From assembly GCF_000830505.1 (NCBI RefSeq), contig NZ_JXOK01000007.1, positions 1 to 53,225 on the forward strand: DNA of 53,225 bases, in the 5' to 3' direction. Shown here in pieces: positions 17,001 to 26,540 of this stretch (positions are counted from its first letter, which is position 1; every line of letters starts with the position of its first letter). The DNA is from Vibrio mytili. Lineage in GTDB: Bacteria > Pseudomonadota > Gammaproteobacteria > Enterobacterales > Vibrionaceae. The notes beneath the pieces were generated by a model. It ran no database searches. It saw nothing but the letters and a program-made list of their open reading frames with translations, and was not told the origin of the DNA. The translations under genes were made by a program, and so were the position numbers.

Positions 17001-18905
17001 CGCTTGCTGGAATCGATCGCGAGCTTCACGAAGATCAACGCTCTTCTCACTTTTATGGAGCATTGAAAAATCAAGGATCCAAAATGTACGTCCATTGTTT
17101 TTCACGATCTCATAAGGTGACTCTCCGATCACGCGAAGCCCGAGGTTTTCTAACATTGGCATCACGTCAGAAAGATGAATCGGCTCATCTCGGTGATAGA
17201 GTTTTAGGCGAACAGCTTTAGAATCCGTGCCCTCTTCTTGAGGTCGGTAGAACAGCATCCCCAGTTTATTGTTATCACTTAACGATTCGAGGCGTTCTAT
17301 ATCAGCAACCGCAGAACCTGGCATCATGTCTTCTTTGTATGAACGAGGGAAAGCGTTCATGTATTCTTTTGACAGTGGACGACCTTTGCTTTCACCTAGA
17401 TTTGCAATGATCGACTCTTTTAATCGGTCTTCCCAAGAGGTGGAAACTTCCATTAAATTCTGCTCGATTTTCTTCACGTCTACATCAATATTGTTATTAT
17501 CAACACGCACGATGTAATGGGTTCTAGCTAAAGGACTCTCAGAAAAGAATGTGGTAAATTCAACCTCCTCCTCACAGCCAAAGTATTGTTTAAATATGCG
17601 TTGTGTTTGTCGGCGTAACTCCGTGTTGTAGCGCTCTTTAGTGACGTACACCATACAGCTAAAGAAGCGGCCAAATGGGTCTTTGCGTACAAACAGACGC
17701 AATAGATCACGGTCTTGCATTTGCACAACGCCAGTGCCCACCTCGAGCAACTCTTCTTCATTGGCTTGAAGCAACTCATCTCTTGGGTAGTTTTCTAGGA
17801 TGTTGTGCAGCGCTTTATAGGAATAAGAGCCTTGGCGGTAACCACTTGCCAGCAAAATTCGATCAACTTTTTCGCGAATTAATGGAATACTCTGCACCGC
17901 TTGGTTGTATACCGCGGAAGTGTAGAGACCAGAAAAACGGTGTTCTCCGATAACTTTGCCATTTTCGTCAAACTTTTTAATACCAATGTAATCGGTATAA
18001 GCAGGACGATGAATACGTGACGCTTTGTTACCTTTCGTAATGATCAAGGCGTAAGGCTTTTTCGCTTCCAGTCGTGCTGAGTCCGACATCTCAGAAAGCT
18101 TAATACTGCGAACGCGTTTATCTTCGGCAAAAAGACCTAGTCCCTTTTCTTTCGCTGGTCTAAGTTCTGTATCGCCATTCACTTCAACAAGGTCATAATC
18201 TTTATAGCCCATAAAGGTAAAGTTGTGTTCACCCAACCAACGAAGAAAAGCGATGGTTTCACCGATGCGCTCTACCTGGATAGAAACACGATCTTTGTTT
18301 TGTTCTAATTCATCAGTGACAGCCTTTAATTTTTCGACCATCGGGTGCCAGTCATTAACCACTAAACGTGTGTCAGAAAAAATGCTCAGTAGCTCTTCTT
18401 TCAATGCTTGCATTTCGTCTTTGCTGGTTAAGCGATCAACTTCAATATGGAACAGACTTTGAAGCATCCCGTCTTGACCATTGACCTCAGTAACATGACC
18501 TTGCTTGTCTCTTGTTAACTGGGTTGGGTTGTTTAGCATTAAATGACAAGTCAAATCTAGACGGGATAAAGCCATTTTGATGGAGTCAACTAGAAACGGA
18601 CTATCTGGTACGACAACTTCAACAATGGTATGTGTCGATTGCCAACCTTGGCGGCTAATGTTTGGATTGAAAACTCTAACCGAAATCTCTTCGGGTTTCT
18701 TTTCATTTATATGGTGCCAAAGGCTGACCACCGCACCATACAGGTCGGATTCATTCCTCTGGATTAGGTCATCGTCAGAGATGTTCCTAAATAAGTGTTG
18801 AGCAAGTTTGGTTACAAGCGTTTGGTGAGAAAGCTCAAGTTTGTCTTGAATCAGTTGGTACACTTTTTCAAGCAGAACCGGCACTACATTTTCACGCGCG
18901 GTCAT
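14065..18905 (-). pseudogene. gdhB: NAD-specific glutamate dehydrogenase, large type, frameshifted
   Basis: This is the ~1613-residue bacterial NAD-GDH (GDH_N plus catalytic core), which deaminates glutamate to 2-oxoglutarate and feeds amino acid carbon to the TCA cycle. The ATG at 18905, with GGAG 7 bases upstream, is preferred over a GTG at 18911. The core carries LRGGKVARGGLRWSDR and VPVGAKGGFV. The frame breaks near 16658-16660: after MEMI the frame reads MRRFVRT and soon stops, while the next frame gives ATLRTNYYQTDEDKQPKPW, the expected continuation. One added base restores exactly 1613 residues, so one G of a GG pair (coding strand) is probably missing. It may be a sequencing error, not decay. 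Confidence 0.9.
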
Positions 18906-19105
18906 ATTCACACTCCACGTTAGAATTCGTTGTTATTTTGTAGGGGGACTTAGCGTCAAATTTAAAATCTTAAGCTAAGCATAGGTAATGCGTTTGTTTA
19001 TTGTAAAAGCATACTTACAAATGTTTAACAACTAATGGGCATGAAAATCAATGAAATGTTCGATTCTGTGATTGAGATTCCTATTTAACTCTCTGTAAAT
19101 ACGAT

Positions 19106-19327
19106 TTATGACAGAGTTTCTAACTTTATAAACTTATTATTTTGGTCAGTTGTGAGTCTAAACTGACCGCGAACCCCCAGTTGACTAAGAAAAGGTCTAA
19201 ATCGAGTAGCTGGCAGCTGTATTCTTAATCCATTGTGAGTCACAACTTGGACAGTGCTAGCGGCACCTGAGTAATGTGATACGAAGGTCTGATACGAAAT
19301 ATTGAGCGTAAAGTAATACTGATTCAT
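19106..19327 (-). CDS. DUF2835 family protein
   Basis: 73 residues, beginning MNQYYFTLNISYQTFVSHY and including STVQVVTHNGLRIQLPATRF and GQFRLTTDQNNKF. I recognise the small DUF2835 family of Vibrio and relatives. It is probably a compact beta protein in the cytoplasm. The start codon lies directly after the T run of the pepN terminator hairpin and I see no clear ribosome site. Expression may depend on read-through, or the true start may differ. Confidence 0.7.
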   Translation of the reverse strand: MNQYYFTLNISYQTFVSHYSGAASTVQVVTHNGLRIQLPATRFRPFLSQLGVRGQFRLTTDQNNKFIKLETLS

Positions 19328-19357
19328 AAATTAAAGAGTGGTCATCGAGACCACTCT
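19328..19357 (-). terminator. pepN terminator
   Basis: A perfect 9-bp stem (19335-19343 with 19349-19357) with a 5-base ATCGA loop, followed on the minus strand by TTTAATTT. It lies 38 bases past the pepN stop and directly before the DUF2835 start. Confidence 0.8.
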
Positions 19358-19394
19358 CCGTTCCTATCTAACGTTATTTCCTATAGCTTAGTCG

Positions 19395-22001
19395 CTATTC
19401 TTCTAGTGCTTTCGTCACTTTCTCGAACAGGTCTTTCGCTAGATTGTCCATTGCTTTTAACTTCTCAAGCTCGTTGCGAATCAACGATTGACGTGCTTCA
19501 TCATACTTACGGAACTTAAGAAGTGGATCAATCATGCGTGATGCAACTTGAGGATTTGAGTCGTTTAACTGGCGTAATATCTCACCTGCAAACTGATAGC
19601 CACTTCCCGACTTATCGTGAAAGCGCACTGGGTTCGCATTTAGGAATGAACCGATCAAGCTACGGGTACGATTCGGGTTTTTCAAGCTAAAGGCTTCATG
19701 CCCCATTGTCTCTTTGACTACTTCGAGTGCGTTTTCTGCTGGATTGCTGCCTTGAAGTATGAACCACTTATCCATCACCAAACCGTCGTGCTTCCATTTA
19801 TCACTGTAATCAGTCATCAGTGCTTCACGACATTCTAGCCCTGCGTTGTTCGCTGCTGTCATTGCCGCAATCGTATCTGTCATGTTGTTAGCAGACTCAT
19901 ATTGCGCTTGAACGAGCTGATTACCCGCATCTGTATAGGCTAAAAATTGCAGACACTGATTCCGTAACGCTCGTTTGCCTATAGCTTCATGATCAATCGA
20001 GTAATCCGATTGTTTCAGCGTGTGGTATGTCGCACTGAATTCATCTTCTAGTTCTGAAGAAAGTGACACTGTAATGCTATTTAATACTTTATCTACTGCA
20101 TCGATATCAACTTTCTGATACCAACCAGTAATTTCGTTAATTGAAGGTAGTGAGAGTACTTGAGCAATAAATGCAGGCTCTAAAGTTTCATCCAATACGA
20201 CGCCACGAAATGCATCTATAAGATCTTCAGAAAGACGAATTTCTTTGCCTGATTGAACGTTAATGACATTTTGACGAATGTATTTTGCCAACAACATTTG
20301 GCTTGCATCCCAGCGAGCAAAATCATTGGTCGCATGCTTCATCAAGAATATCAGCTCGTCGTCATTGTAATCGTACTCCAGTTTCACTGGTGCAGAAAAT
20401 TCACGTAGCAATGAAGGCACTGGTTTTTCTGCAACATTTTCGAATACGAATGTCTGTGTATCTTGTTTGATATCAAGTACGTTGTTAACTGATTTTCCGT
20501 TGATAACTAACGGAATCACTTGACCTTTCGCATCGTACAATTCGATATCAAATGGAATATGTAGCGCCTGTTTCTCAGCTTGGTCATGCGTCGCTTCAGT
20601 AAATTGTTCAACAGTCAGCGCGTAAGTGTTTGCATCTGCATTATATTCACTACTGACGCGTACTGTTGGTGTTCCTGACTGACTGTACCAAAGACGGAAT
20701 TGTTTCAGATCCACGCCGTTTGCATCTTCCATAGCTGAGACAAAGTCTTCACACGTTGCCGCAGTACCATCGTGGCGCTCAAAGTAGAGTTTCATCCCTT
20801 TCTGGAAGCCTTCCTCACCCAATAATGTATGGTACATACGAATGACTTCACTGCCCTTTTCGTACACAGTTAAAGTATAGAAATTATTCATTTCTATCAC
20901 TTTGTCTGGACGAATTGGGTGAGACATTGGGCTTGAGTCTTCAGCAAACTGAGGACCACGAATAATGCGAACATTATCGATACGGTTAACAGCACGTGAG
21001 CCGAGATCGGACGAGAACTCTTGGTCACGGAATACGGTTAAACCCTCTTTCAAGCTCAACTGGAACCAATCGCGACATGTCACGCGGTTACCCGTCCAGT
21101 TATGGAAATACTCATGACCAATTACCGCTTCAATACCAAGGTAATCTTTGTCAGTAGCGGTTTGATCATTAGCAAGAACGTACTTTGAGTTGAATATATT
21201 CAACCCTTTATTTTCCATCGCTCCCATGTTGAAGAAGTCAACCGCTACGATCATGTAGATATCTAAGTCGTACTCAAGACCGAATCGTTCTTCGTCCCAT
21301 TTCATGGAGTTGATTAAAGAAGTCATCGCATGATTAGCACGATCAAGATTGCCTTTATCAACAAAAATTTCCAGATCGACACTACGCCCAGATACTGTTG
21401 TGTACTTATCACGAAGAACGTCAAAATCTCCCGCGACTAGCGCAAATAGGTACGCTGGTTTTGGGTGTGGATCTTGCCATTGCACCCAATGACGACCATT
21501 TTCTGCCTCACCCTCAGCAATACGGTTACCGTTACTTAGCAAAAATGGGTATTTGGCTTTATCGGCAATCACCTTAGTCGTGTACTTCGCCAACACATCA
21601 GGACGGTCTAAATAGTATGTAATTCGACGAAAGCCTTCCGCTTCGCACTGAGTACAAAATGCACCACCGGACTTGTATAAACCTTCTAGTGCGCTGTTAC
21701 CCTCTGGATCTATTTTAGTGATGATCTCAAGGTCAAACTCGGCAGGGAGATCCGTCAAAACCAATGAAGCATCTTTAACCTCATGATGCGCCCAATCCTC
21801 TCCATTAACTTTGACCGAAAGCAACTCTAACCCTTCACCATCTAATTCAAGTGTATTGGTGTCACCCTTTTGAACAACCTTTGACAACGCAGTAACACGA
21901 GTGTCGTTGTCAAAAAGATCAAACGTAAGATCGATATCGGTAATAGTGTGAGATGGTGCTTTATAATCTTTACGATATTTGGCTTGAGGAGCTTGGGACA
22001 T
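19395..22001 (-). CDS. pepN: Aminopeptidase N
   Basis: 868 residues (E. coli PepN is 870), family M1. It removes N-terminal residues from peptides in the cytoplasm, the main late step of protein turnover. Visible are the GAMENKGLNIFN substrate-binding loop (about residue 260) and the zinc site HEYFHNWTGN with the downstream LKEGLTVFRDQEF glutamate helix. An AAGGA site 8 bases before the ATG supports the start. A hairpin with a T run lies in the leader (22029-22069). Confidence 0.97.
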   Translation of the reverse strand: MSQAPQAKYRKDYKAPSHTITDIDLTFDLFDNDTRVTALSKVVQKGDTNTLELDGEGLELLSVKVNGEDWAHHEVKDASLVLTDLPAEFDLEIITKIDPEGNSALEGLYKSGGAFCTQCEAEGFRRITYYLDRPDVLAKYTTKVIADKAKYPFLLSNGNRIAEGEAENGRHWVQWQDPHPKPAYLFALVAGDFDVLRDKYTTVSGRSVDLEIFVDKGNLDRANHAMTSLINSMKWDEERFGLEYDLDIYMIVAVDFFNMGAMENKGLNIFNSKYVLANDQTATDKDYLGIEAVIGHEYFHNWTGNRVTCRDWFQLSLKEGLTVFRDQEFSSDLGSRAVNRIDNVRIIRGPQFAEDSSPMSHPIRPDKVIEMNNFYTLTVYEKGSEVIRMYHTLLGEEGFQKGMKLYFERHDGTAATCEDFVSAMEDANGVDLKQFRLWYSQSGTPTVRVSSEYNADANTYALTVEQFTEATHDQAEKQALHIPFDIELYDAKGQVIPLVINGKSVNNVLDIKQDTQTFVFENVAEKPVPSLLREFSAPVKLEYDYNDDELIFLMKHATNDFARWDASQMLLAKYIRQNVINVQSGKEIRLSEDLIDAFRGVVLDETLEPAFIAQVLSLPSINEITGWYQKVDIDAVDKVLNSITVSLSSELEDEFSATYHTLKQSDYSIDHEAIGKRALRNQCLQFLAYTDAGNQLVQAQYESANNMTDTIAAMTAANNAGLECREALMTDYSDKWKHDGLVMDKWFILQGSNPAENALEVVKETMGHEAFSLKNPNRTRSLIGSFLNANPVRFHDKSGSGYQFAGEILRQLNDSNPQVASRMIDPLLKFRKYDEARQSLIRNELEKLKAMDNLAKDLFEKVTKALEE
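20063..20075 (+). other. matS-like site
   Basis: GTGACACTGTAAT inside pepN. It fits the same GTGACANYGTAAY form as the other sites and is the fourth of five. Confidence 0.45.
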
Positions 22002-22028
22002 GTCGTAAATCCTTGTATGTCGAACTAC

Positions 22029-22069
22029 AAAAATACCAATTCGCTCGACTTAATGTCTCGAATTGGTAT
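22029..22069 (-). terminator. Terminator-like hairpin in the pepN leader
   Basis: Perfect 11-bp arms (22033-22043 with 22059-22069) and a 15-base loop, followed on the minus strand by TTTTTG. It ends only 28 bases from the pepN start, so it is either an attenuator in the pepN leader or the distal terminator of the gene at 22341-23027. The rest of 22070-22340 shows nothing I can name. Confidence 0.6.
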
Positions 22070-22340
22070 CACGATATAAACTATTAGTAGGGGTTGCGGT
22101 ATCAGAATACAAGTCATTATCAGAAAAAACTGGGGTTTTATCGAGTTAATCACATCTATCGGGCAATATTTAACCAAGTCTAGCCTAAAGCACTGCAAAT
22201 GCAGACGAGACAAAGCATAATGTCGTTTCTACGACTTACTCTCGAACACTTCTCGTCATTATGAAACCTATTGCTTTTTGTTTCGCATTCATCAATCTCT
22301 AAGCATTAACATGCTGCCATCTCTAAACGCACAAAATCAA

Positions 22341-23027
22341 CTATTGCGGGATGATAACTCGATTGAGTACCGCGTACATTTCACCGTTCGGGTCTTTAAT
22401 GGTCAATTCATTTTTATTGAGCTTATACGTCGTACCTTGCTCACCATTTTCATATAAAAGAACCAAGTACTCATCCTCGGTATAGAAGACGCCTTGCTTT
22501 ATCGATTCTTCTCCCGCTTCATTTGAAACACGAAACATAAACACAAAATCAGGTTGAAGAATGAGATCCATATGGTTGATGTTATTTGCCACCAGCCCTT
22601 CCCCGGAGACATGAGAACTAGACCATATACCGGCCAGTGCATTTGAGAGTCCTTTAGTGAACGTCACACCATTAAGATCAAGAGTGTTGTGATTGTTCAG
22701 ATATTGGTAGATTTGTGGCTCATCGCTATTTAATCCAAGCACAATGGTGTTTTCGTTAGCGCTGTAGCTCCCTTCCCAATGGTCAACCGAATAATCACGT
22801 TTTTGAATATCAATTGAGAATAGGTAGTCAGAGCCTAACGTCAGCTTGATAACACGAAAGTCTTCCGTTGTCTCTTGCATAGAATTAGGATTAATCAAAT
22901 ACCATTCACCAATCAAGAATGGTGTATCGAAATGACTTAACTCGTCTTGCTTTACACTTGGGTTTTCCGCACTAGCAGCGACCACGTTAAAACACAGCAA
23001 GCTAAGCATAATAAAGAACCATTTCAT
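22341..23027 (-). CDS. Secreted protein with two lipocalin-like repeats, unknown function
   Basis: 228 residues with a signal peptide (MKWFFIMLSLLCFNVVAASA). The mature part looks like a tandem duplication of a ~90-residue unit. Both halves start with a G-x-W (FLIGEWYL and ALAGIWSS), continue with a hydrophobic strand ending in D-F or D-Y-x-F, then G-x-(F/Y), an LVL or IVLGL strand, and an N-x-L-x-(L/I) strand. That strand order suggests a small beta-barrel, as in lipocalin-like domains. I do not recognise the family. An AAGGA site supports the start. It is transcribed alone between prc and pepN. Confidence 0.7.
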   Translation of the reverse strand: MKWFFIMLSLLCFNVVAASAENPSVKQDELSHFDTPFLIGEWYLINPNSMQETTEDFRVIKLTLGSDYLFSIDIQKRDYSVDHWEGSYSANENTIVLGLNSDEPQIYQYLNNHNTLDLNGVTFTKGLSNALAGIWSSSHVSGEGLVANNINHMDLILQPDFVFMFRVSNEAGEESIKQGVFYTEDEYLVLLYENGEQGTTYKLNKNELTIKDPNGEMYAVLNRVIIPQ

Positions 23028-23170
23028 ATCGGCATCCTTATCGTTTTCTTATAGCTTAGGCTTTAGTCGGCACTCTCGCTAAAAATTAGATCAATATCAC
23101 GTAATTTACTCGAGTGAAATAAGCGGATAACGCGCTTGTAATGCGGCAGATAGACGAAGATAAAACCATA

Positions 23171-23203
23171 AAAAAAGAGCGAGACCTTACGGCTCGCTCT
23201 TTT
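23171..23203 (-). terminator. prc terminator
   Basis: AAAAGAGCGAG and CTCGCTCTTTT arms with a 9-base loop; the minus-strand reading ends in a T run. It lies 19 bases past the prc stop. Confidence 0.9.
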
Positions 23204-23221
23204 CATATGCATGAACAGTTG

Positions 23222-25231
23222 TTACGACTGCTTTTCTAGATTTAGCACATCAATCATAATTGATACTGATTCATCAAGATACGCGTCCGGAGCTTCATAA
23301 TCTTTAGGTACATCATCTAAAGATTTGTATGCCTTTTTACCCAGCGCGACTTGTCGTTCATTAATTCGCTCCAAGCTTAGCGCGTCGGCTTTATCAGACT
23401 CTTCTTTGCGGACCTTTTCGTTTAGAGACAGCATGTTATCGTCTTTCTCTTTACGATACTTCTCAATGTCTTGTTTAATGAAACGAAATTCCATTTCATT
23501 ATCAATACGTTGGTTATGAAGTTTGGTCAGCTTGGCAATCAACCCATCGTTATCTGGGTATGTTTGATAATTCGCTTTTTCAATACTATCCCAAGGTAGC
23601 GCATTCTCTTCGACGCTTTCGCCCGTTTCTGACGCTTCTACCGCGGTTGGGTAAGTAATATCCGGTGCAACCCCACGATTCTGAGTACTGCCACCATCAA
23701 TGCGATAGAACTTTTGAATGGTGTACTGCACGTAACCAAGTTCTTTATCAAACAGATCGTAGATATGATTCAATGAACGGTGTTGCTGAACGGTCCCTTT
23801 ACCAAACGAGTTTTCACCAAGAATCAAAGCACGATCATAATCTTGCATTGCAGCTGCAAATATTTCGGAAGCCGATGCACTGTATCGATTGATGAGTACA
23901 GAGAGAGGCCCGTCGTAGCTAATTTTGCCATCTCTGTCAGCGTTAACTTTAATACGGCCGTAACTGTCTCGCACTTGCACAACTGGACCATCTTTAATAA
24001 ATAGCCCTGTTAATGCGGTCGCTTCTGTTAAAGCACCACCACCATTATTACGCAAATCAACGATCACGCCATCCACTTTTTTGGCGTTGAATTCAGATAG
24101 CAATTTGTCCGTATCTTTTGATAGACCAACATAAAAACTTGGTACTTCTAGTACACCAATTTTTTTGCCATCTTTTTCAATAATTTCGGATTTGACGGCT
24201 CGATCTTCCAGACGCACTTTGTCACGAACAATCGTGACAATGTAACTCTTAGCGTTATTCCCTTCAGGCAGAATCTGTAAGTTAACCTTGGTTCCTTTAG
24301 GTCCCTTAATTAGCTGTACAACATCATCTAAACGCCATCCGATGATATCAACAATTTCTTCGCCATCTTGACCAACACCAATGATGCGATCACCCTCGCC
24401 TAATTGCTTACTTTTTGAAGCTGGGCCTCCAACAACTAATGAGCGAATCACCGTGTAATCATCCGTCATCTGAAGAACGGCACCAATACCTTCAAGTGAA
24501 AGGTTCATCTCAGACTGGAATTGCTCTGCATTTCGCGGTGAAAGATAACTGGTATGCGGATCGACTTGACGAGAAAAAGCATTCATATAGACCTGGAATG
24601 CATCTTCGTTATTGGTTTGAGTAATTCGCTTCATGGCGTTGTTATAACGCTTTTCTAAAACTTCTTTAATTTCTGGCCATTCTTTGCCAGTTAGTTTTAG
24701 ATTTAACGCGTCGTATTTAACACGCTTGCGCCATAACTCATTCACTTCCGCTTCATTTTTTGGCCATGCTTCTTTAGAACGATCAAGTTCAATTTCTTCA
24801 TCTGTATCAAACTTGATTTCGTTATCAAGAAGAGTAAGCGCATACGCGAAACGTTCAAAACGCTTTCTCATCGCAAGATTATACACATCAAAAGCGATCT
24901 GATTGTTGCCCGCTTTTAGCTGGTCATCTAGTTGAGTAGACCAATCTTTAAAAGAGTCTATGTCTGCTTGAGTAAATATATTTCTATTGTAATCAAGCAT
25001 TTCTATATAGCGTTCAAAGATCGCCTTTGAGAAGTCATCATCAAGACTGAAGTGCTTATAATGAGATCGGGTGAATCGAGAGGTAACTCGTTTACTGGCC
25101 GTTTCGTGCTGAACTTCCGGAGCAAGCACTGGCAAGTCTTTGAGGGTTAATTTGGCTTCTAGAGCCTGAGCTGATGATGCTGCCAGCCATAAGCCAGCAG
25201 CGATCAGTGTCAGTTTTGAACGGCAATTCAT
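23222..25231 (-). CDS. prc: Tail-specific periplasmic protease Prc (Tsp)
   Basis: 669 residues with an N-terminal signal (LTLIAAGLWLAASSAQA). A PDZ domain (from about residue 235, with LSLEGIGAVLQ and GGPASKSKQLGEGDRIIGVG) precedes the S41 peptidase core. The catalytic serine is in NRYSASASEIFAAAMQDY and the lysine in ENSFGKGTVQQH. Prc cuts proteins with non-polar C-termini and processes penicillin-binding protein 3 and MepS (with NlpI) in the periplasm. The gene follows proQ by 17 bases with an AAAGGAG site between them, as in E. coli. Confidence 0.96.
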   Translation of the reverse strand: MNCRSKLTLIAAGLWLAASSAQALEAKLTLKDLPVLAPEVQHETASKRVTSRFTRSHYKHFSLDDDFSKAIFERYIEMLDYNRNIFTQADIDSFKDWSTQLDDQLKAGNNQIAFDVYNLAMRKRFERFAYALTLLDNEIKFDTDEEIELDRSKEAWPKNEAEVNELWRKRVKYDALNLKLTGKEWPEIKEVLEKRYNNAMKRITQTNNEDAFQVYMNAFSRQVDPHTSYLSPRNAEQFQSEMNLSLEGIGAVLQMTDDYTVIRSLVVGGPASKSKQLGEGDRIIGVGQDGEEIVDIIGWRLDDVVQLIKGPKGTKVNLQILPEGNNAKSYIVTIVRDKVRLEDRAVKSEIIEKDGKKIGVLEVPSFYVGLSKDTDKLLSEFNAKKVDGVIVDLRNNGGGALTEATALTGLFIKDGPVVQVRDSYGRIKVNADRDGKISYDGPLSVLINRYSASASEIFAAAMQDYDRALILGENSFGKGTVQQHRSLNHIYDLFDKELGYVQYTIQKFYRIDGGSTQNRGVAPDITYPTAVEASETGESVEENALPWDSIEKANYQTYPDNDGLIAKLTKLHNQRIDNEMEFRFIKQDIEKYRKEKDDNMLSLNEKVRKEESDKADALSLERINERQVALGKKAYKSLDDVPKDYEAPDAYLDESVSIMIDVLNLEKQS
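24234..24246 (+). other. matS-like site
   Basis: GTGACAATGTAAC inside prc. It is the fifth and last site of this form; no further match was seen to the right edge. Confidence 0.5.
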
Positions 25232-25248
25232 GCGTAGGAGTATCTCCT

Positions 25249-25875
25249 TTAGGCGCGCAAGTGCTCCGCTTTTACAACCATTTGTAGGCCGTTAGCTAGC
25301 TGAACACGTACATCATCCTTATTGATTTCAACAATGGTCGCTGCCATGTTTCCTTTACCCATGTTCACGTTTATTGCATTACCTACTGTAATTTCTTCAG
25401 CATTTAGTGCACGTGTTTCCACAGGCTTAGTCTGTTTTTGCTCTTTAGGCTTGTTAGAACGACGAGGCTGTTGCGGCTTTTTAGCTGCAGGTTTTGCTTT
25501 CGCCTTGCCTTCTTCACGAGCTTTTTGTGCTTGTTCCTTACGACGCGCTTGTACTTTTGCTTTGCTTTCAGCAAGTGTCGCTTTCGCGTGCTCTACGTGT
25601 TCTTCTTCTAGTTCACCACATGCGTTGCCATCAAGATCAACACGTACCGCACCTGGTTTAACACCATGAAGGTAACGCCATGATGAAGTGTACTGTCTTA
25701 ACGCTGCACGAAGCTGAGTTTTGCTTACTTTTTCGTCTTCATTTAGACGTTCCGCAAGATCTTGAAAAATACCAATTTTCAGAGGTTTTGCTTCACCTTC
25801 TAAAGTAAAGCATTTAGGGAAACATTCAGCAATATATGCAATAACTTCTTTGCTGTTTTTTAACTTTTCAGTCAT
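25249..25875 (-). CDS. proQ: RNA chaperone ProQ
   Basis: 208 residues from the ATG at 25875 ([20 protein letters not shown]); the open frame runs upstream to 25959, but homologues start here. The N-terminal FinO-type domain (residues ~5-120, with [14 protein letters not shown] and [16 protein letters not shown]) binds structured RNA. A Lys/Ala-rich linker follows (about 115-160), then a small Tudor/SH3-like domain ([20 protein letters not shown]). ProQ stabilises 3' ends and promotes sRNA-mRNA pairing. It is co-transcribed with prc. Confidence 0.96.
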   Translation of the reverse strand: MTEKLKNSKEVIAYIAECFPKCFTLEGEAKPLKIGIFQDLAERLNEDEKVSKTQLRAALRQYTSSWRYLHGVKPGAVRVDLDGNACGELEEEHVEHAKATLAESKAKVQARRKEQAQKAREEGKAKAKPAAKKPQQPRRSNKPKEQKQTKPVETRALNAEEITVGNAINVNMGKGNMAATIVEINKDDVRVQLANGLQMVVKAEHLRA

Positions 25876-25973
25876 GAGGGGTCCTGGTTTGAGCGGATTT
25901 CCGCAGAGCATTAAGAAAAAATATTCTCGTATTATAGTGACATGACAAGGAAAAACCACACTCGCGGGTGAAT

Positions 25974-26447
25974 TTATGCATTGTTCGCGTGTGAATTAAG
26001 CAGCTTTTCTACTTCAGACATCAAATGGACTAGGCCTTGCTCGTCTATTTCGTTAAATCGACCGATACTTGGACTATCAATATCAAGGACACCCGCTACC
26101 TCTCCATTAATCGAAAACGGAATCACAATTTCTGAGTTACTTGCGGCGTCACAAGCGATATGCCCTTCAAATGCATGAACATCGTAAACTCTTTGGGTCG
26201 TATTGGTTTTTGCAGCCGTCCCGCAGACACCACGTCCCATCGGAATACGGACACAAGCCGGCTTACCTTGGAACGGTCCAAGTACCAACTCATCGCCTTT
26301 GGTAAGGTAAAACCCTGCCCAATTGAGGTCTTCGAGCTCCATAAAGAGAAGAGCGCTTAGATTTGCTAAGTTAGCAATAAAATCTGGCTCTGACTCGATC
26401 AGGGCTGCAGCTTGTTTGGTGAGTGTTTGATATTGTTTACTGTTCAT
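25974..26447 (-). CDS. msrC: Free methionine-(R)-sulfoxide reductase MsrC
   Basis: 157 residues, a single GAF domain. The three redox cysteines are at C65 (GKPAC), C75 (GRGVC) and C99 (HIACD), with the 10- and 24-residue spacing known from E. coli MsrC (YebR). The enzyme reduces free L-methionine-R-sulfoxide. DLNWAGFYL and GVLDIDSP are further family blocks. It sits upstream of proQ with about 100 bases between, and diverges from the ABC exporter. Confidence 0.94.
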   Translation of the reverse strand: MNSKQYQTLTKQAAALIESEPDFIANLANLSALLFMELEDLNWAGFYLTKGDELVLGPFQGKPACVRIPMGRGVCGTAAKTNTTQRVYDVHAFEGHIACDAASNSEIVIPFSINGEVAGVLDIDSPSIGRFNEIDEQGLVHLMSEVEKLLNSHANNA

Positions 26448-26540
26448 ATTACTTTCCTACTTACTATATAACGCTTCCATTCTCACTGTATGGCGCTAAA
26501 ATGCAGGCCTACTTAATAATAGGACTTATTCTTAATTACA

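Noticed and set aside
14065..18905. Two separate adjacent glutamate dehydrogenase genes
   Set aside because: The two parts join into exactly one family-length protein with a single added base, so they are one gene.
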